A stretch of DNA of 41,746 nucleotides from CAZLHO01 sp964559455 (GCA_964559455.1 CAZLHO010000024.1:1-41746), one strand, 5' to 3'; numbered from the stretch's first letter, positions 1-8,294 are shown. Numbers and translations: made by a program. Notes: generated by a model not told the origin, from the letters alone.

Positions 1-54
1 ACCCCCAACCACCTCATTACAAGTGAGGAGCTCTACCAGTTGAGCTACGCCAGC
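1..54 (-). tRNA. tRNA-Thr (anticodon TGT), 3' part cut by window edge
   Basis: Read on the minus strand, the acceptor 5' strand GCTGGCG (54..48) is followed by TA, a D stem GCTC/GAGC, and an anticodon stem CCTCA/TGAGG. The stem closes the loop CTTGTAA, which gives anticodon TGT at 21..19 and reads ACA (Thr). The variable loop and the start of the T arm reach the window edge; the 3' acceptor strand lies outside. The 5' end contains a tandem duplication of GGCGTAGCT (60..52 and 51..43), so the mature 5' end is set here by cloverleaf pairing and should be checked against the missing 3' strand. Confidence 0.9.
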
Positions 55-157
55 TACGCCGGACACACCGACGGAAAGAGGCGACGCCACCCCGACGATA
101 CGCCGGGGAGCCAACGCCTGGATCCCTGTCGGGCGTTTCAATCTTGACGGACCCGGC

Positions 158-187
158 AATATATACGAGCCCCCCGAGAACTGTCAA
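158..187 (-). promoter_or_regulatory. Sigma70-type promoter for tRNA-Thr
   Basis: The minus strand has a perfect -35 TTGACA (187..182), an 18-nt spacer and a -10 TATATT (163..158); TATATA two bases upstream with a 16-nt spacer is an alternative. A GC-rich discriminator (GCCGGG) follows, as is usual for stable-RNA promoters under stringent control. The expected start near 151 leaves a leader of about 97 nt before the tRNA. The -35 lies only 17 bp past the cysS stop codon. The site is read by eye from consensus only. Confidence 0.65.
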
Positions 188-203
188 GTCAAAATGGTGA
201 TTG

Positions 204-1661
204 TCACTTACTCGACCCGACCGGACGGAGCACCGATCCCTCGGCGCCGTCCTCGACGATGAAACCGAGTTTCAAGATCTCGTCGCGCAGGGAATCGGCC
301 CGGGCCCAGTCGCGGGCCCTCCTGGCCTCGTCCCGGGCGGCGGCCAGGGATCGGACCTCGTCGGGAACGTCACCGCCTCCGGCCGCCAGGCCGGAGAGGC
401 CGGCGGGGTGCAGGCCCAGCAGATCGACGCCCAGGGCCATGAACTCCTTGGCGGACAACAGGATGTCCCGATCGACGAGTTCGGGGCCGGCGCTGCCGTG
501 GTACTGATTCAGGTCCTTGACCAGGCCGAAGAGGGCCCCGATGGCCCCCGCGGAGTTGAAATCGTCGTCCATGGCGGCGAAAAAGCGGCGGCGATGCTCT
601 GCGATCGCCTTCTCCAGGGTCTCGCCGGGTTGCGAGACCAGGTCCGCAGGCACCGGATCGACGGGGGCGTCGAGCTTCTCGAGCAGGCGCTGAGCGCCCC
701 GGCGCAGCCGCTCGTAGGCGGCCTGGGCCTCGCGCAGACGCTCGGCGCTGTAGTCGACCTGGCTGCGGAAATGGGCGTTGAGCAGGAAGAAGCGCACGAC
801 CTCGGGCGCGAAGTCGGCGAAGATCTCGCCCATGGCGAAGAAATTGCCGTCCGACTTCGACATCTTCTTGTCGCCCAGGTAGAGCAAGCCGTTGTGGAGC
901 CAGAAGTTGACGAAGGGCTGCTCCGTGCCGCAGCAGGACTGGGCCCGCTCGTTCTCGTGGTGGGGGAAGATCAGGTCGCGCCCGCCGCCGTGGAAGTCGA
1001 AGTGGTCCCCGAGGTACTGGGTCGACATCACCGAGCACTCGATATGCCACCCCGGACGCCCCCTGCCCCACGGCGAATCCCAGGCCGGCTCGCCGGGCTT
1101 GGCCTCCTTCCACAGCGCGAAGTCCAGGGGATCGCGCTTGCCCTCGTCGACCTCCACCCGGACCCCGCTGCGCAGTTCGTCGACGTTGCGCCCCGAGAGG
1201 GCGCCGTAGTCGCTGAAGGAACGGACGTCGAACCAGACGTCGCCGCCGGAGGCGTAGGCGTGGTTCTTCGCGACCAGCTTCTCGATGAAGGCGACGATCT
1301 CGGGGATATGCTCCGTGGCCAGCGGGTAACGGTGGGCCGGCATGATGTTCAGGGCCCGGGCGAACTCGTGGTAGAGAGCCATGTTGCGCTCGGCGACGAC
1401 CCGGTAGTCCACGCCCTCCTCGAGAGCCCGGGCGATGATCTTGTCGTCGACGTCGGTGAAGTTCTGCACGTGGGTGACGTCGTAGCCCAGGTACTCCAGA
1501 TACCGGCGCACCATGTCCACGGCCACGAAGGCGAACATGTGGCCCAGGTGGGGCTTGTCCTGGACGGTCATCCCGCAGACGTACATGCCCACCTTGCCCG
1601 GATGGATCGGCTGGAATTCCCTCTTGGTCCGGGTCATGGGATCGTAGACGTGCAGGGCCAT
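204..1661 (-). CDS. cysS: Cysteine--tRNA ligase (CysRS)
   Basis: Class I aminoacyl-tRNA synthetase that charges tRNA-Cys in the cytoplasm. The 485 residues match the family's usual length. The HIGH-type signature is HLGH at residues 38-41. The KMSKS loop is exact at 266-270, followed by DGNF. The zinc-site pattern is present: C29 in the CGMTV segment, a Cys in HIECS, and HHENE. I chose the second Met (1661) because GAGGAG lies 7 nt before it; it lies only 1 nt before the upstream ATG at 1667. It is the last gene of the minus-strand run, a few bases after ddl and with no terminator seen before the tRNA-Thr promoter. Identity is secure; the start is an inference from the ribosome binding site. 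Confidence 0.97.
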   Translation of the reverse strand: MALHVYDPMTRTKREFQPIHPGKVGMYVCGMTVQDKPHLGHMFAFVAVDMVRRYLEYLGYDVTHVQNFTDVDDKIIARALEEGVDYRVVAERNMALYHEFARALNIMPAHRYPLATEHIPEIVAFIEKLVAKNHAYASGGDVWFDVRSFSDYGALSGRNVDELRSGVRVEVDEGKRDPLDFALWKEAKPGEPAWDSPWGRGRPGWHIECSVMSTQYLGDHFDFHGGGRDLIFPHHENERAQSCCGTEQPFVNFWLHNGLLYLGDKKMSKSDGNFFAMGEIFADFAPEVVRFFLLNAHFRSQVDYSAERLREAQAAYERLRRGAQRLLEKLDAPVDPVPADLVSQPGETLEKAIAEHRRRFFAAMDDDFNSAGAIGALFGLVKDLNQYHGSAGPELVDRDILLSAKEFMALGVDLLGLHPAGLSGLAAGGGDVPDEVRSLAAARDEARRARDWARADSLRDEILKLGFIVEDGAEGSVLRPVGSSK

Positions 1662-1672
1662 CTCCATACTCC

Positions 1673-2632
1673 TCAGTTGTTTCGCGGGGCGGCGCGGTCC
1701 AGGGCGTCGCGGCAGAGATCCTCCAGGAGGTCGGCGAAACCGATGCCGACGGCGGCGGCGGCCTTGGGCACGAGGCTGTTCGCCGTCATGCCGGGGATCG
1801 TGTTGACCTCCAGACAGGAATAGGTATCCCCATCCAGCCGAAAGTCAACCCGGGCCAGGCCGCGGCAGCCGAAGAGGTCGAAGACGCGGCGGGCGTCGGC
1901 GCCGATCCGCTCGTAGAGCGGCGAGTCCACCGGCGCCGGCACGAGGTACTCGCTGGCCCCGTCGGTGTACTTGTTCCCGAAGTCGTAGAAGCCCGCGCGG
2001 GGGCGGATCTCGACCAGGGGCAGGCGCTGGCCCATGAAGATCGCGGCGGTCAGCTCCCGGCCCGGCACGAAGGTCTCGAGCAGGACGTCGCGCCCCCCGG
2101 CGGCCGCCGCCGCGAAGGCATCGTCGAACTCCGCGGGGGCCGCGACGATGCGCACCCCCACGCTGGATCCGAAGGCGTTGGGTTTGGCCACCAGCGGGTA
2201 GCCCAGCTCGTCGCCCGCCCGTTCGCGGACGTGGTCGAGCCCGAGGCCCCCCTCCCCCGCGCCCGACGGCGCGCCGCCGTCCACCAGCAGCCAGTCGGGG
2301 GTCGGCACGCCGGCGCCGCGCAGCAGCCGCTTGGCCGCCGCCTTGTCCATGGCCAGGGCGCTGGCCAGGGGCCCGGAGAGGGCGTAGGGCACGCCCAGCA
2401 GGTCCAGCGCGGCCTGCAAGTGGCCGTCCTCGCCGTCCCCGCCGTGCAGGGCGGGAAAGACGACCTCGGTCGCGCGCAGTTCCGGCAGGGACAGGACCTC
2501 GGCGACGGCGCCGAGCACGACCGGGGTCACGGCGTGGCCGGCCCCGGCCAGGGCGTCGGCCACGGCGCGTCCCGAGGCCAGGGAGATCTCGCGTTCGGGG
2601 CTGTCGCCCCCCATCAGGACGGTGATCCGCAC
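1673..2632 (-). CDS. ddl: D-alanine--D-alanine ligase
   Basis: ATP-grasp enzyme that makes D-Ala-D-Ala for peptidoglycan in the cytoplasm; 319 residues is normal for Ddl. The N-terminal GGDSPEREISLASG is the Ddl signature. GSSVGV and the C-terminal EVNTIPGMT, which carries a metal and product-binding region, are intact. The start is GTG at 2632, preceded by GGAGG with a 6-nt spacer, so the GTG is well supported. It lies 17 nt after ispF and ends just before cysS, inside the long minus-strand transcript that begins with glycosyltransferases. Nothing suggests a VanA-type D-Ala-D-Lac enzyme, although the neighbour two genes upstream has a VanZ domain. Confidence 0.96.
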   Translation of the reverse strand: MRITVLMGGDSPEREISLASGRAVADALAGAGHAVTPVVLGAVAEVLSLPELRATEVVFPALHGGDGEDGHLQAALDLLGVPYALSGPLASALAMDKAAAKRLLRGAGVPTPDWLLVDGGAPSGAGEGGLGLDHVRERAGDELGYPLVAKPNAFGSSVGVRIVAAPAEFDDAFAAAAAGGRDVLLETFVPGRELTAAIFMGQRLPLVEIRPRAGFYDFGNKYTDGASEYLVPAPVDSPLYERIGADARRVFDLFGCRGLARVDFRLDGDTYSCLEVNTIPGMTANSLVPKAAAAVGIGFADLLEDLCRDALDRAAPRNN

Positions 2633-2649
2633 GGCGGGCCTCCGGTGAT

Positions 2650-3132
2650 TCAGGTTTCGTAGGGCAGGATCGCGGCCACCGCCAGGCAGGTGACGCAGTC
2701 GCCGCGGCCCTCGGGCCCCAGGCCCTCGCCGCGGGTCGCCTTGATCGACACGTCGCCGTCCGACACGCCGAGGACGGGCGCCAGGGCCGCCGCCATCGCA
2801 TCGGCGCGGGGGGCGATGGCCGGGCGCTCGACGATCACGGTGAGGTCGACGTTGCCCACCCGCCAGCCCTCCGCCGAGAGCAGGGCCACGGTCCGGCGCA
2901 GCAGGTCCAGGCTGTCCGCCCCCGCCCAGGAGGGGTCGGTGTCGGGAAAGCGCCGGCCGATGTCGCCCAGGGCGGCGGCCCCGAGCAGGGCGTCGATCAC
3001 CGCGTGCGTCGCCGCGTCCCCGTCGGAATGCCCCAGCGGCCCGGCCAGCGCATCCGCGAAGAGCACGCCCCCGAGCACGCAGGGGCGCCCTTCGACGAGC
3101 CGGTGGCGGTCCCAGCCGATCCCGGTGCGCAT
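2650..3132 (-). CDS. ispF: 2-C-methyl-D-erythritol 2,4-cyclodiphosphate synthase
   Basis: MEP-pathway enzyme that cyclises CDP-methylerythritol phosphate, releasing CMP, toward isoprenoids, including the undecaprenyl carrier used by the neighbouring glycan genes. The 160 residues match the family. The zinc ligands of the DxH motif are D8 and H10 (GWDRHRL), with the third His in the ATHAVID segment. HSDGDAATH and ALGDIGRRFPDTDP are the family signature, and the C-terminal KATRGEGLGPEGRGD is the usual nucleotide-binding end. GAGGTGA precedes the ATG by 5 nt. ispD is in the same window but 35 kb away (37791..38546), so the two are not paired or fused. Confidence 0.97.
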   Translation of the reverse strand: MRTGIGWDRHRLVEGRPCVLGGVLFADALAGPLGHSDGDAATHAVIDALLGAAALGDIGRRFPDTDPSWAGADSLDLLRRTVALLSAEGWRVGNVDLTVIVERPAIAPRADAMAAALAPVLGVSDGDVSIKATRGEGLGPEGRGDCVTCLAVAAILPYET

Positions 3133-3136
3133 GGCT

Positions 3137-4057
3137 TCACCTCAGTTCGATATTGTCCAGCAGGATCCCGGTCGGCTCGCGCAACCGCCCCAGGTATAGC
3201 AAAAGCGAGTCGATGTCGTCCAATCGGAACTGCCGATGCTCGACGGCGGCGGCGGCCCGGGCCAGGTCCACCTCGCAGCGGGTCCACTCCGGACCGACCC
3301 GGAAAGTCGTGCCGCTCCAGGCCCCGTCGAAGCGGCTGGCGAAGTCGTCCAGGCGCACGCCCACCTCGGCCCTCCCCCCCGCCACGGTCCGGGCGTCGAA
3401 ACTCAGCGTCCGGTAGCCGCTCCAGTCCCGCGGGGCGCCGCGCAGGATCGCGCCGGGATAATAGTCGCCCGGTTCCCCCGAGATGCGCAACGCCCGGCCG
3501 GGGTTGCCGTCGGAGACCACGCTCATCGCCCCGGCGTCTCCTTCGTTCCGGGACCAGAGCGCCATCTCGAAGTCGGTCTCGAAGGCGCCCAGGACCGGGA
3601 AGCCGGCGCGCGCGGCCGCCTCGGCGCGGAGCACCGCGGGCAGCGGACGCAGATGCCACGGCACCAGCAGAGCCAGCAGCAGGGCCAGCAGCAGCGCCGG
3701 CGCCCGCCGGGTCCTGCGCCAGATCAGCCAGCCCCAGGCGATGCCCACCCCGTCGAGGTCGTAGAGCACGTCCTGGATCCGGGCGCTGCGGCCGACGAAC
3801 TCCTGGACCAGTTCGCAGGAGGCGGTCAGCAGCAGGGCGGCCAGCGCCGCGGCCGTGATGCGGCCGGCCAGGGGACCGCGGTGGGCCAGGACCAGGGTCA
3901 GGACCAGCGGCAGGAAGACGTGGGCCAGTTCGCCCGCCTTGCGCAGGGCGAGCATCTTGGCGAGGACCGTCGGGATGGGCAGGACGAAGGGCGCGATCAG
4001 CAGCAGGACGAGCAGGCCCGCCGGGACCCAGCGGACGGACCGGGAAAGCGTGGGCAT
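3137..4057 (-). CDS. VanZ-domain membrane protein fused to a carbohydrate-binding-like domain
   Basis: The protein has 306 residues. The N-terminal 150 or so hold four to five hydrophobic segments and the VanZ signature: E82, Q85, R90, then QD at 95-96 and D100 before a Gly-rich helix. After a membrane segment at about 118-135, residues 150-306 form a soluble beta-rich domain. It resembles galactose-binding-like/CBM folds that end in ILLDNIELR, a typical last strand of carbohydrate-binding or CIA30-like modules. VanZ proteins are linked to glycopeptide resistance and to polysaccharide loci, without a settled biochemical role. The start ATG overlaps the stop of the upstream CapK-like gene by one base (TGATG), which suggests translational coupling. 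A glycan-binding role is inference. Confidence 0.8.
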   Translation of the reverse strand: MPTLSRSVRWVPAGLLVLLLIAPFVLPIPTVLAKMLALRKAGELAHVFLPLVLTLVLAHRGPLAGRITAAALAALLLTASCELVQEFVGRSARIQDVLYDLDGVGIAWGWLIWRRTRRAPALLLALLLALLVPWHLRPLPAVLRAEAAARAGFPVLGAFETDFEMALWSRNEGDAGAMSVVSDGNPGRALRISGEPGDYYPGAILRGAPRDWSGYRTLSFDARTVAGGRAEVGVRLDDFASRFDGAWSGTTFRVGPEWTRCEVDLARAAAAVEHRQFRLDDIDSLLLYLGRLREPTGILLDNIELR

Positions 4058-5430
4058 CAACGACGCTCCTTCCCGCCGGCGGCGGGTTCGGAAGCCAGCG
4101 TGCAGACGGCGAATCGGTACTTGCCGGAAGGGTCCTGGACGATCGCGGGGACGCGACGCAGGTCGACCGCCATCCCCTCGCCCAGGGCCTCGCGCAGGGC
4201 CGCGATTAATGCGGCCTCGCTGCGCTCCCCGTACTCCGGCCCCGGCACCACGTTGGCCCGGACCCGCAGCGGCTCCCGCTGGACGAGCTGCAACCTGGCG
4301 AGTCCGGGGATCAGGGTCAAGGTGCGTTCGATCAGCGAGATCCCGGCGACCCGGGACCCGTCGGCCGCGCGCAGGAAATCGGCCGTGCGACCCGTCACCG
4401 CGGCCAGCAGCGGCGAGGGTCTTCCGCAGGGACAGGGCGCGGCGGCGGGCACGGCCCGGTCTCCCACCGCGTAGCGGATCAAGGGCATCCCCCGGTTCAC
4501 GAACTCGGTGACGACGATCCGCCCTTCCTCGCCCGGGGCGCAAGGGACGCCGTCGTCGCGCAGCACCTCGACCCAGGCGTGCTCGTGGTTCAGGTGCAGC
4601 CCCCGGTGCCGCTCGCATTCGCAGGCGATCAGGCTGACCTCCTCGCATCCGTAGCGGTTGGTCACCGGCGTCCCGAAGACCCGCTCGATCACCTCGCGCT
4701 CCGGCTGCAGGAGCATCATGCTCGTGGCCACGATCCCGCTCGGCTGCAGGCCGCGCGCCCCCTCGCCCAGCATCTCCGCCAGCAGGTAGAGCGAGTGGGC
4801 GTGCCCGTAGAGCAGGCCGGGACGCAGGCGGCGCCAGCCCTCGACGAAGGCGTCCACCGCGGCCGCGTCCAGGCGCATGGTGTCCAGGTAGACGACCCGG
4901 TCCTTGAGCAGGCCGCGCAGCCGGTTGCGCCAGGTGGTCGCCTCGGGTGGGTTGCCCCAGACCGCGGCCACGGGCTGCCCCAGGCGCCAGCCGCTCCAGG
5001 TATCGGCGAGCAGGGCGGCCCCGGCCCGCAGCTGGACGCCGCGGCGGTCGCAGAAGACGGACAGCGGCTCGCCGGTGGAACCGCCGGTCTTGGCCGGCAC
5101 CAGAGCGGAGCGGTCGCAGTCCCGCGCGATCATTTCGTCGCCGCGCTCCCGGACCTCGGCCTTCTCCAGGGGCGGCAACCCGCCGAGGTCGGCGATGTCG
5201 CGCACTGCCGCGGGTTCGATGCCCGCGGCCGCGAAGCGTTCCCGCCAGAAGGGGACGTTCGCCGCGGCGTGGCGCACGACGGCGTTCAGCCGCAGGCGCC
5301 GCCGGGCCTCCAGGGCCTCGGGGGCGTCGAACTGCCGGCGCCGCAGCTCCCGGAAGGTGCGCAGGCGGACGCTGCCCTCGTAGAGATCCCAGGCCGGCTC
5401 CCAGAGCCCCGCCACGAGGCGGTCGGGCAT
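4057..5430 (-). CDS. CapK/PaaK-like adenylate-forming ligase
   Basis: The protein has 457 residues and belongs to the phenylacetate-CoA ligase-like branch of the ANL (AMP-forming) superfamily. The ATP-binding loop KTGGSTGE is at 114-121. Further motifs are NRYGCEEVSLIACEC, the RYAVGDRA motif equivalent to A8, and a CPCGR motif typical of PaaK/CapK. CapK homologues are common in capsule and exopolysaccharide loci, where the acid they activate is mostly unknown. The start ATG has GGAGGGAG upstream; a GTG two codons earlier (5436) is also possible. It is co-transcribed with the membrane GT2 (23 nt upstream) and overlaps the VanZ gene. A second, divergent member is at 18864..20249. Confidence 0.88.
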   Translation of the reverse strand: MPDRLVAGLWEPAWDLYEGSVRLRTFRELRRRQFDAPEALEARRRLRLNAVVRHAAANVPFWRERFAAAGIEPAAVRDIADLGGLPPLEKAEVRERGDEMIARDCDRSALVPAKTGGSTGEPLSVFCDRRGVQLRAGAALLADTWSGWRLGQPVAAVWGNPPEATTWRNRLRGLLKDRVVYLDTMRLDAAAVDAFVEGWRRLRPGLLYGHAHSLYLLAEMLGEGARGLQPSGIVATSMMLLQPEREVIERVFGTPVTNRYGCEEVSLIACECERHRGLHLNHEHAWVEVLRDDGVPCAPGEEGRIVVTEFVNRGMPLIRYAVGDRAVPAAAPCPCGRPSPLLAAVTGRTADFLRAADGSRVAGISLIERTLTLIPGLARLQLVQREPLRVRANVVPGPEYGERSEAALIAALREALGEGMAVDLRRVPAIVQDPSGKYRFAVCTLASEPAAGGKERR

Positions 5431-5453
5431 GCGCACGGTCCAACTCCCTCCGG

Positions 5454-6608
5454 TCAGGTGCGGGGACTCCAGATCGCCTGCCGCTCGCCGCGCAGGAATC
5501 GGAACAGGGCGGTCAGGGCCGCGGCGTTGACGATGCAGAAGTAGTAGGGCAGACCCAGCGGACCCGCCAGGCGGCGGCCGCGGGTCAGGAAGCCCAGCCC
5601 GGCCAGGACGTAGAGCGCGATCTGGACGCCGAGCGTGATGCGCCAGACGGGCGCGGCGAAGGCCAGCACCGCGTTCGCGGCCAGGGCGGACACCAGGAAG
5701 AGCGGGGCCAGGTAGCGCAGCCACTTGTGCGAGAAGAGCTGCCAGGCGAAGATCCCGGACCGTCTCGGGTCGAGCAGCCCGGCCATGTCGCGCAGCCCGT
5801 GCCAGGCGCGCAGGATCACGCGCACCCGCATGCGGAACTCGTCCCCGCCGTGCTGCAGGGCGTCCTCGTAGACCAGGGCGTCGGCGGCGTAGACGACGCG
5901 GAGGTTGCGCGCCACGACGGCGAGGGGCAGCACGAAGTCGGGCTGCTGGTCGGGAAGCATCGGCTCGAAGAGGTCGGCCCGGACGGCGTCGACTCCGCCG
6001 TCCACGCCGACGACCGAGCCCACCCGCGTCTCGGCGGACCGCAGCCAGTTCTCGTAGGCCATGTAGGTCGAGCAGCCCCGCCCGGTCAGCGACCCGTCGG
6101 CGGCGCGGTAGACCATCCTCCCGCTGACGTAGCCCACCCGGGAGTCGGCGAAGGGGGCCACGAGGCTCCGGACAGTCCCGGGACCGAAGAGGGAGTTGGC
6201 GTCGGAGAAGACCAGGATCTCGCCCTTGGCCTCCGGCGCGGCCAGCCCCAGGGCCGCCGTCTTGCCCGCCCGGGTTTCCTGGCGCAGCAGGCGCACGCGT
6301 CCCGCGCCCTCGCCGGCGGCGATCTCGGCGACCAGCGCGTCGGTGCCGTCGGTGGAGGCGTCCGAGACCACGATGACCTCGAGCCGGTCGGCGGGATAGT
6401 CCTGGACCAGCTTGTTGCGGACGGTCTCGACGATATGGGCGGCCTCATTGCGGGCGGCGATCACCACGGTGACCGACGGCACGATGTCGCCGACCCCGGC
6501 GTCCCGGCGCAACAGCCCGCCCAGGATCCGGCAGATCAGCGGATAGCCCACGTAGACGTAGGCCAGCACGCCGATCGAGATCCAGAAGACGACAGCCGCC
6601 GCGATCAT
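5454..6608 (-). CDS. Membrane glycosyltransferase, family 2
   Basis: The protein has 384 residues. An N-terminal membrane helix (about 1-25) is followed by a GT-A domain that begins VTVVIAARNEAAHI. It has SDASTDGT, the DxD-like SDANS, and an acceptor-side PDFVLPL segment followed by an Arg-rich stretch (RVRVILRAWHGL) in the place of the QxxRW motif of processive GT2 enzymes. About three further helices lie at the C-terminus (about 290-370). This architecture fits a sugar transferase working on a lipid-linked or growing chain at the cytoplasmic face. The QxxRW motif is not canonical, so processive synthase activity is not assured. It sits in the operon 19 nt after the CysE-like acyltransferase. 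Confidence 0.88.
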   Translation of the reverse strand: MIAAAVVFWISIGVLAYVYVGYPLICRILGGLLRRDAGVGDIVPSVTVVIAARNEAAHIVETVRNKLVQDYPADRLEVIVVSDASTDGTDALVAEIAAGEGAGRVRLLRQETRAGKTAALGLAAPEAKGEILVFSDANSLFGPGTVRSLVAPFADSRVGYVSGRMVYRAADGSLTGRGCSTYMAYENWLRSAETRVGSVVGVDGGVDAVRADLFEPMLPDQQPDFVLPLAVVARNLRVVYAADALVYEDALQHGGDEFRMRVRVILRAWHGLRDMAGLLDPRRSGIFAWQLFSHKWLRYLAPLFLVSALAANAVLAFAAPVWRITLGVQIALYVLAGLGFLTRGRRLAGPLGLPYYFCIVNAAALTALFRFLRGERQAIWSPRT

Positions 6609-6627
6609 GTCCGGTCACCCTTCCCCG

Positions 6628-7185
6628 CTAGCGGACCCAGTCCCCGCTTCCCTTGTGGCTGATCACCCGCGCCGGCACCCCCGCCACCACGGCGTCCTCG
6701 TCGGTGCTGCGGGTGACCACGGCGTTGGCGCCGACGACCGTGCCGTCGGCCAGGCTGATCGGGCCGATGATCTTGGCCCCCGGCGCGATGTAGACCCGGT
6801 CGCCGACCCGGGGCACGCCCCACTCCCCGTCCACGCAGCCGATGCCCAGGGTCACCTCGTGCGCGATGTTGCAGTCGCGCCCGATCACGACGTCGGGGTG
6901 GATGAAGATCTGCCCCCAGTGCCCCAGGTACAGCCCGGGGCCGATCGTGCAGTCCGGCTTGATGTTGATCCCCGTGGCGATCTGCACCTGCTTCCACCAC
7001 ACGTGGTAGAAGAACATCACGAACTGGTGCAGGCCGGGCGGCAGCCGACGCCGCTGCAGGTGGTTGCCGGCCCGGTAGCAGATCAGCGCCCAGACGCCCT
7101 GTTCGAAGAGCAGGAGCCGCAGCAGCGGCTGGCGATTGCCGTGCCGCCGGATGCGGGCGATGTCGGCCCGGAGGTTCTCGAACAT
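6628..7185 (-). CDS. Serine acetyltransferase-like (LbH) acyltransferase
   Basis: The 185 residues form a short helical N-terminus and a left-handed beta-helix of hexapeptide repeats, including DCTIGPGLYLGHWG, DVVIGRDCNIAHEVTLG and GTVVGANAVVT. The layout is that of CysE, with the catalytic-type His in NIAHEVTLG. In polysaccharide clusters, CysE-like paralogues usually O-acetylate sugars or lipid-linked intermediates rather than serine, and the neighbours (GT4 upstream, GT2 downstream) favour that here. Substrate assignment is inference; a true serine acetyltransferase would normally sit with cysK, which is absent. The start is ATG at 7185 with AGGGAG upstream, 11 nt after the GT4 stop. Confidence 0.85.
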   Translation of the reverse strand: MFENLRADIARIRRHGNRQPLLRLLLFEQGVWALICYRAGNHLQRRRLPPGLHQFVMFFYHVWWKQVQIATGINIKPDCTIGPGLYLGHWGQIFIHPDVVIGRDCNIAHEVTLGIGCVDGEWGVPRVGDRVYIAPGAKIIGPISLADGTVVGANAVVTRSTDEDAVVAGVPARVISHKGSGDWVR

Positions 7186-7196
7186 CCCGGCTCCCT

Positions 7197-8294
7197 TCAG
7201 GAGACTCCCGCGTCCGCCAGGGCGCGCGCGTAGCATTCCTCGTGCGCGGCCACGCAGCGGTCCCAGCCGTAGTCCGCGGCCACCACCTCGCGCGCGCGGC
7301 GGGTCATCGCCTCGCGCCGCTCCCGGTCGTCCAGCAGTTCGGCGACCGCCCCGGCCAGCGCTACGTGGTTGCCCGGCGGGAAGAGCAGCCCGGTCTCGCC
7401 CGGGCGCACGACCTCCAGGTTGCCGCCCACTGCGCTGGCGACGACCGCGCAGCCGCCGAGCATGTACTCCAGCACGGCGTTGGCGAAGCCCTCGCTGTCG
7501 GAGCAGTTCACCCCGACGGTCAGCCGCTGCAGGTAGGCCGGCACGTCGGTCACCCGACCGGCAAAGACGGCCCGCTTGCCCAGGCCCAGCTTCGCCGCCA
7601 GGGCCTCGTAGCCCGGGCGGAGCCGGCCGTCGCCCACCAGATGCCACGAGATCTCGGGCCGCCGCGCCGCCAGCCGCGCCGCCGCCCGCAGGAAGACGTC
7701 GGCGCGCTTCACCTTCCGGTTCAGGTTCCCGACCAGTCCCACCGTCGGCGGGCCGCCGCCGCGCTCGACGAAGGGGATCGCCGCCGGGTCGATCCCGTTC
7801 GGGATGATCGTGAAGCGCCCGGCCGGCAACCGGTCGCGGCGGCCGAAAAGATCGGCGACCGCGGCCGAATTCGCCACGAAGCCCGTGGCCCGGCCGAAGG
7901 CCCAACGCATCAGCAGCACCTGCTTCGGCGTCCGCCAGAATCCCATGTCGCGCAGGGCGACCAGCCGCACCGGCACCCCGGCCCGTCCGGCCGCGAACAT
8001 GCCCGCGACCGAGGCGTCCTGGAAGAAGGTCTGCACCAGGGCCACGCGGTGCCGGCGAATGTAATCCTCGAGCCGGCGCAGCCGGGCCGGCGATCCCGGT
8101 CGGACCAGCGCGTCCATCCCCAGGTCCGGCCCCGGGCAGTCCACCTCGCCGGCCAGCTCCCCGCGCCCCTTCAGGGTGCAGAGGTGCGGCCGGAAGCGGC
8201 GGCGGTCCAGACGGGCCAGGAGTCCGGCCAGCTGGGTCTCGGTGCCCCCGCGGTCCAGGCGGTCGATGCAGTACAGGATATCGATCGGTGGCAA
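7197..8294 (-). CDS. Glycosyltransferase, GT4 (GT-B)
   Basis: The protein has 365 residues and a GT-B fold. The N-terminal half starts DILYCIDRLDRGGTETQ, a typical GT4 acceptor-side loop. The C-terminal half has HLVGDG and the EX7E motif in SEGFANAVLE, followed by YMLGGCAVVAS. The start is read as TTG at 8294, because AGGAG lies 7 nt upstream and the conserved domain begins at the fourth codon. The longer reading to 8369 adds an Arg-rich segment with no homology appearance. It is the first gene of the minus-strand polysaccharide/housekeeping run, divergent from the GT2 at 8518. The cytoplasmic sugar transfer role is well supported; donor and acceptor are unknown. Confidence 0.92.
   Translation of the reverse strand: MPPIDILYCIDRLDRGGTETQLAGLLARLDRRRFRPHLCTLKGRGELAGEVDCPGPDLGMDALVRPGSPARLRRLEDYIRRHRVALVQTFFQDASVAGMFAAGRAGVPVRLVALRDMGFWRTPKQVLLMRWAFGRATGFVANSAAVADLFGRRDRLPAGRFTIIPNGIDPAAIPFVERGGGPPTVGLVGNLNRKVKRADVFLRAAARLAARRPEISWHLVGDGRLRPGYEALAAKLGLGKRAVFAGRVTDVPAYLQRLTVGVNCSDSEGFANAVLEYMLGGCAVVASAVGGNLEVVRPGETGLLFPPGNHVALAGAVAELLDDRERREAMTRRAREVVAADYGWDRCVAAHEECYARALADAGVS

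Noticed and set aside
201..1823. Long open frame opposite cysS and ddl (540 codons, plus strand)
   Set aside because: Its translation is a low-complexity G/A/V/E/L-rich mirror of the real genes on the other strand, as expected in GC-rich DNA. It has no ribosome binding site or recognisable domain.
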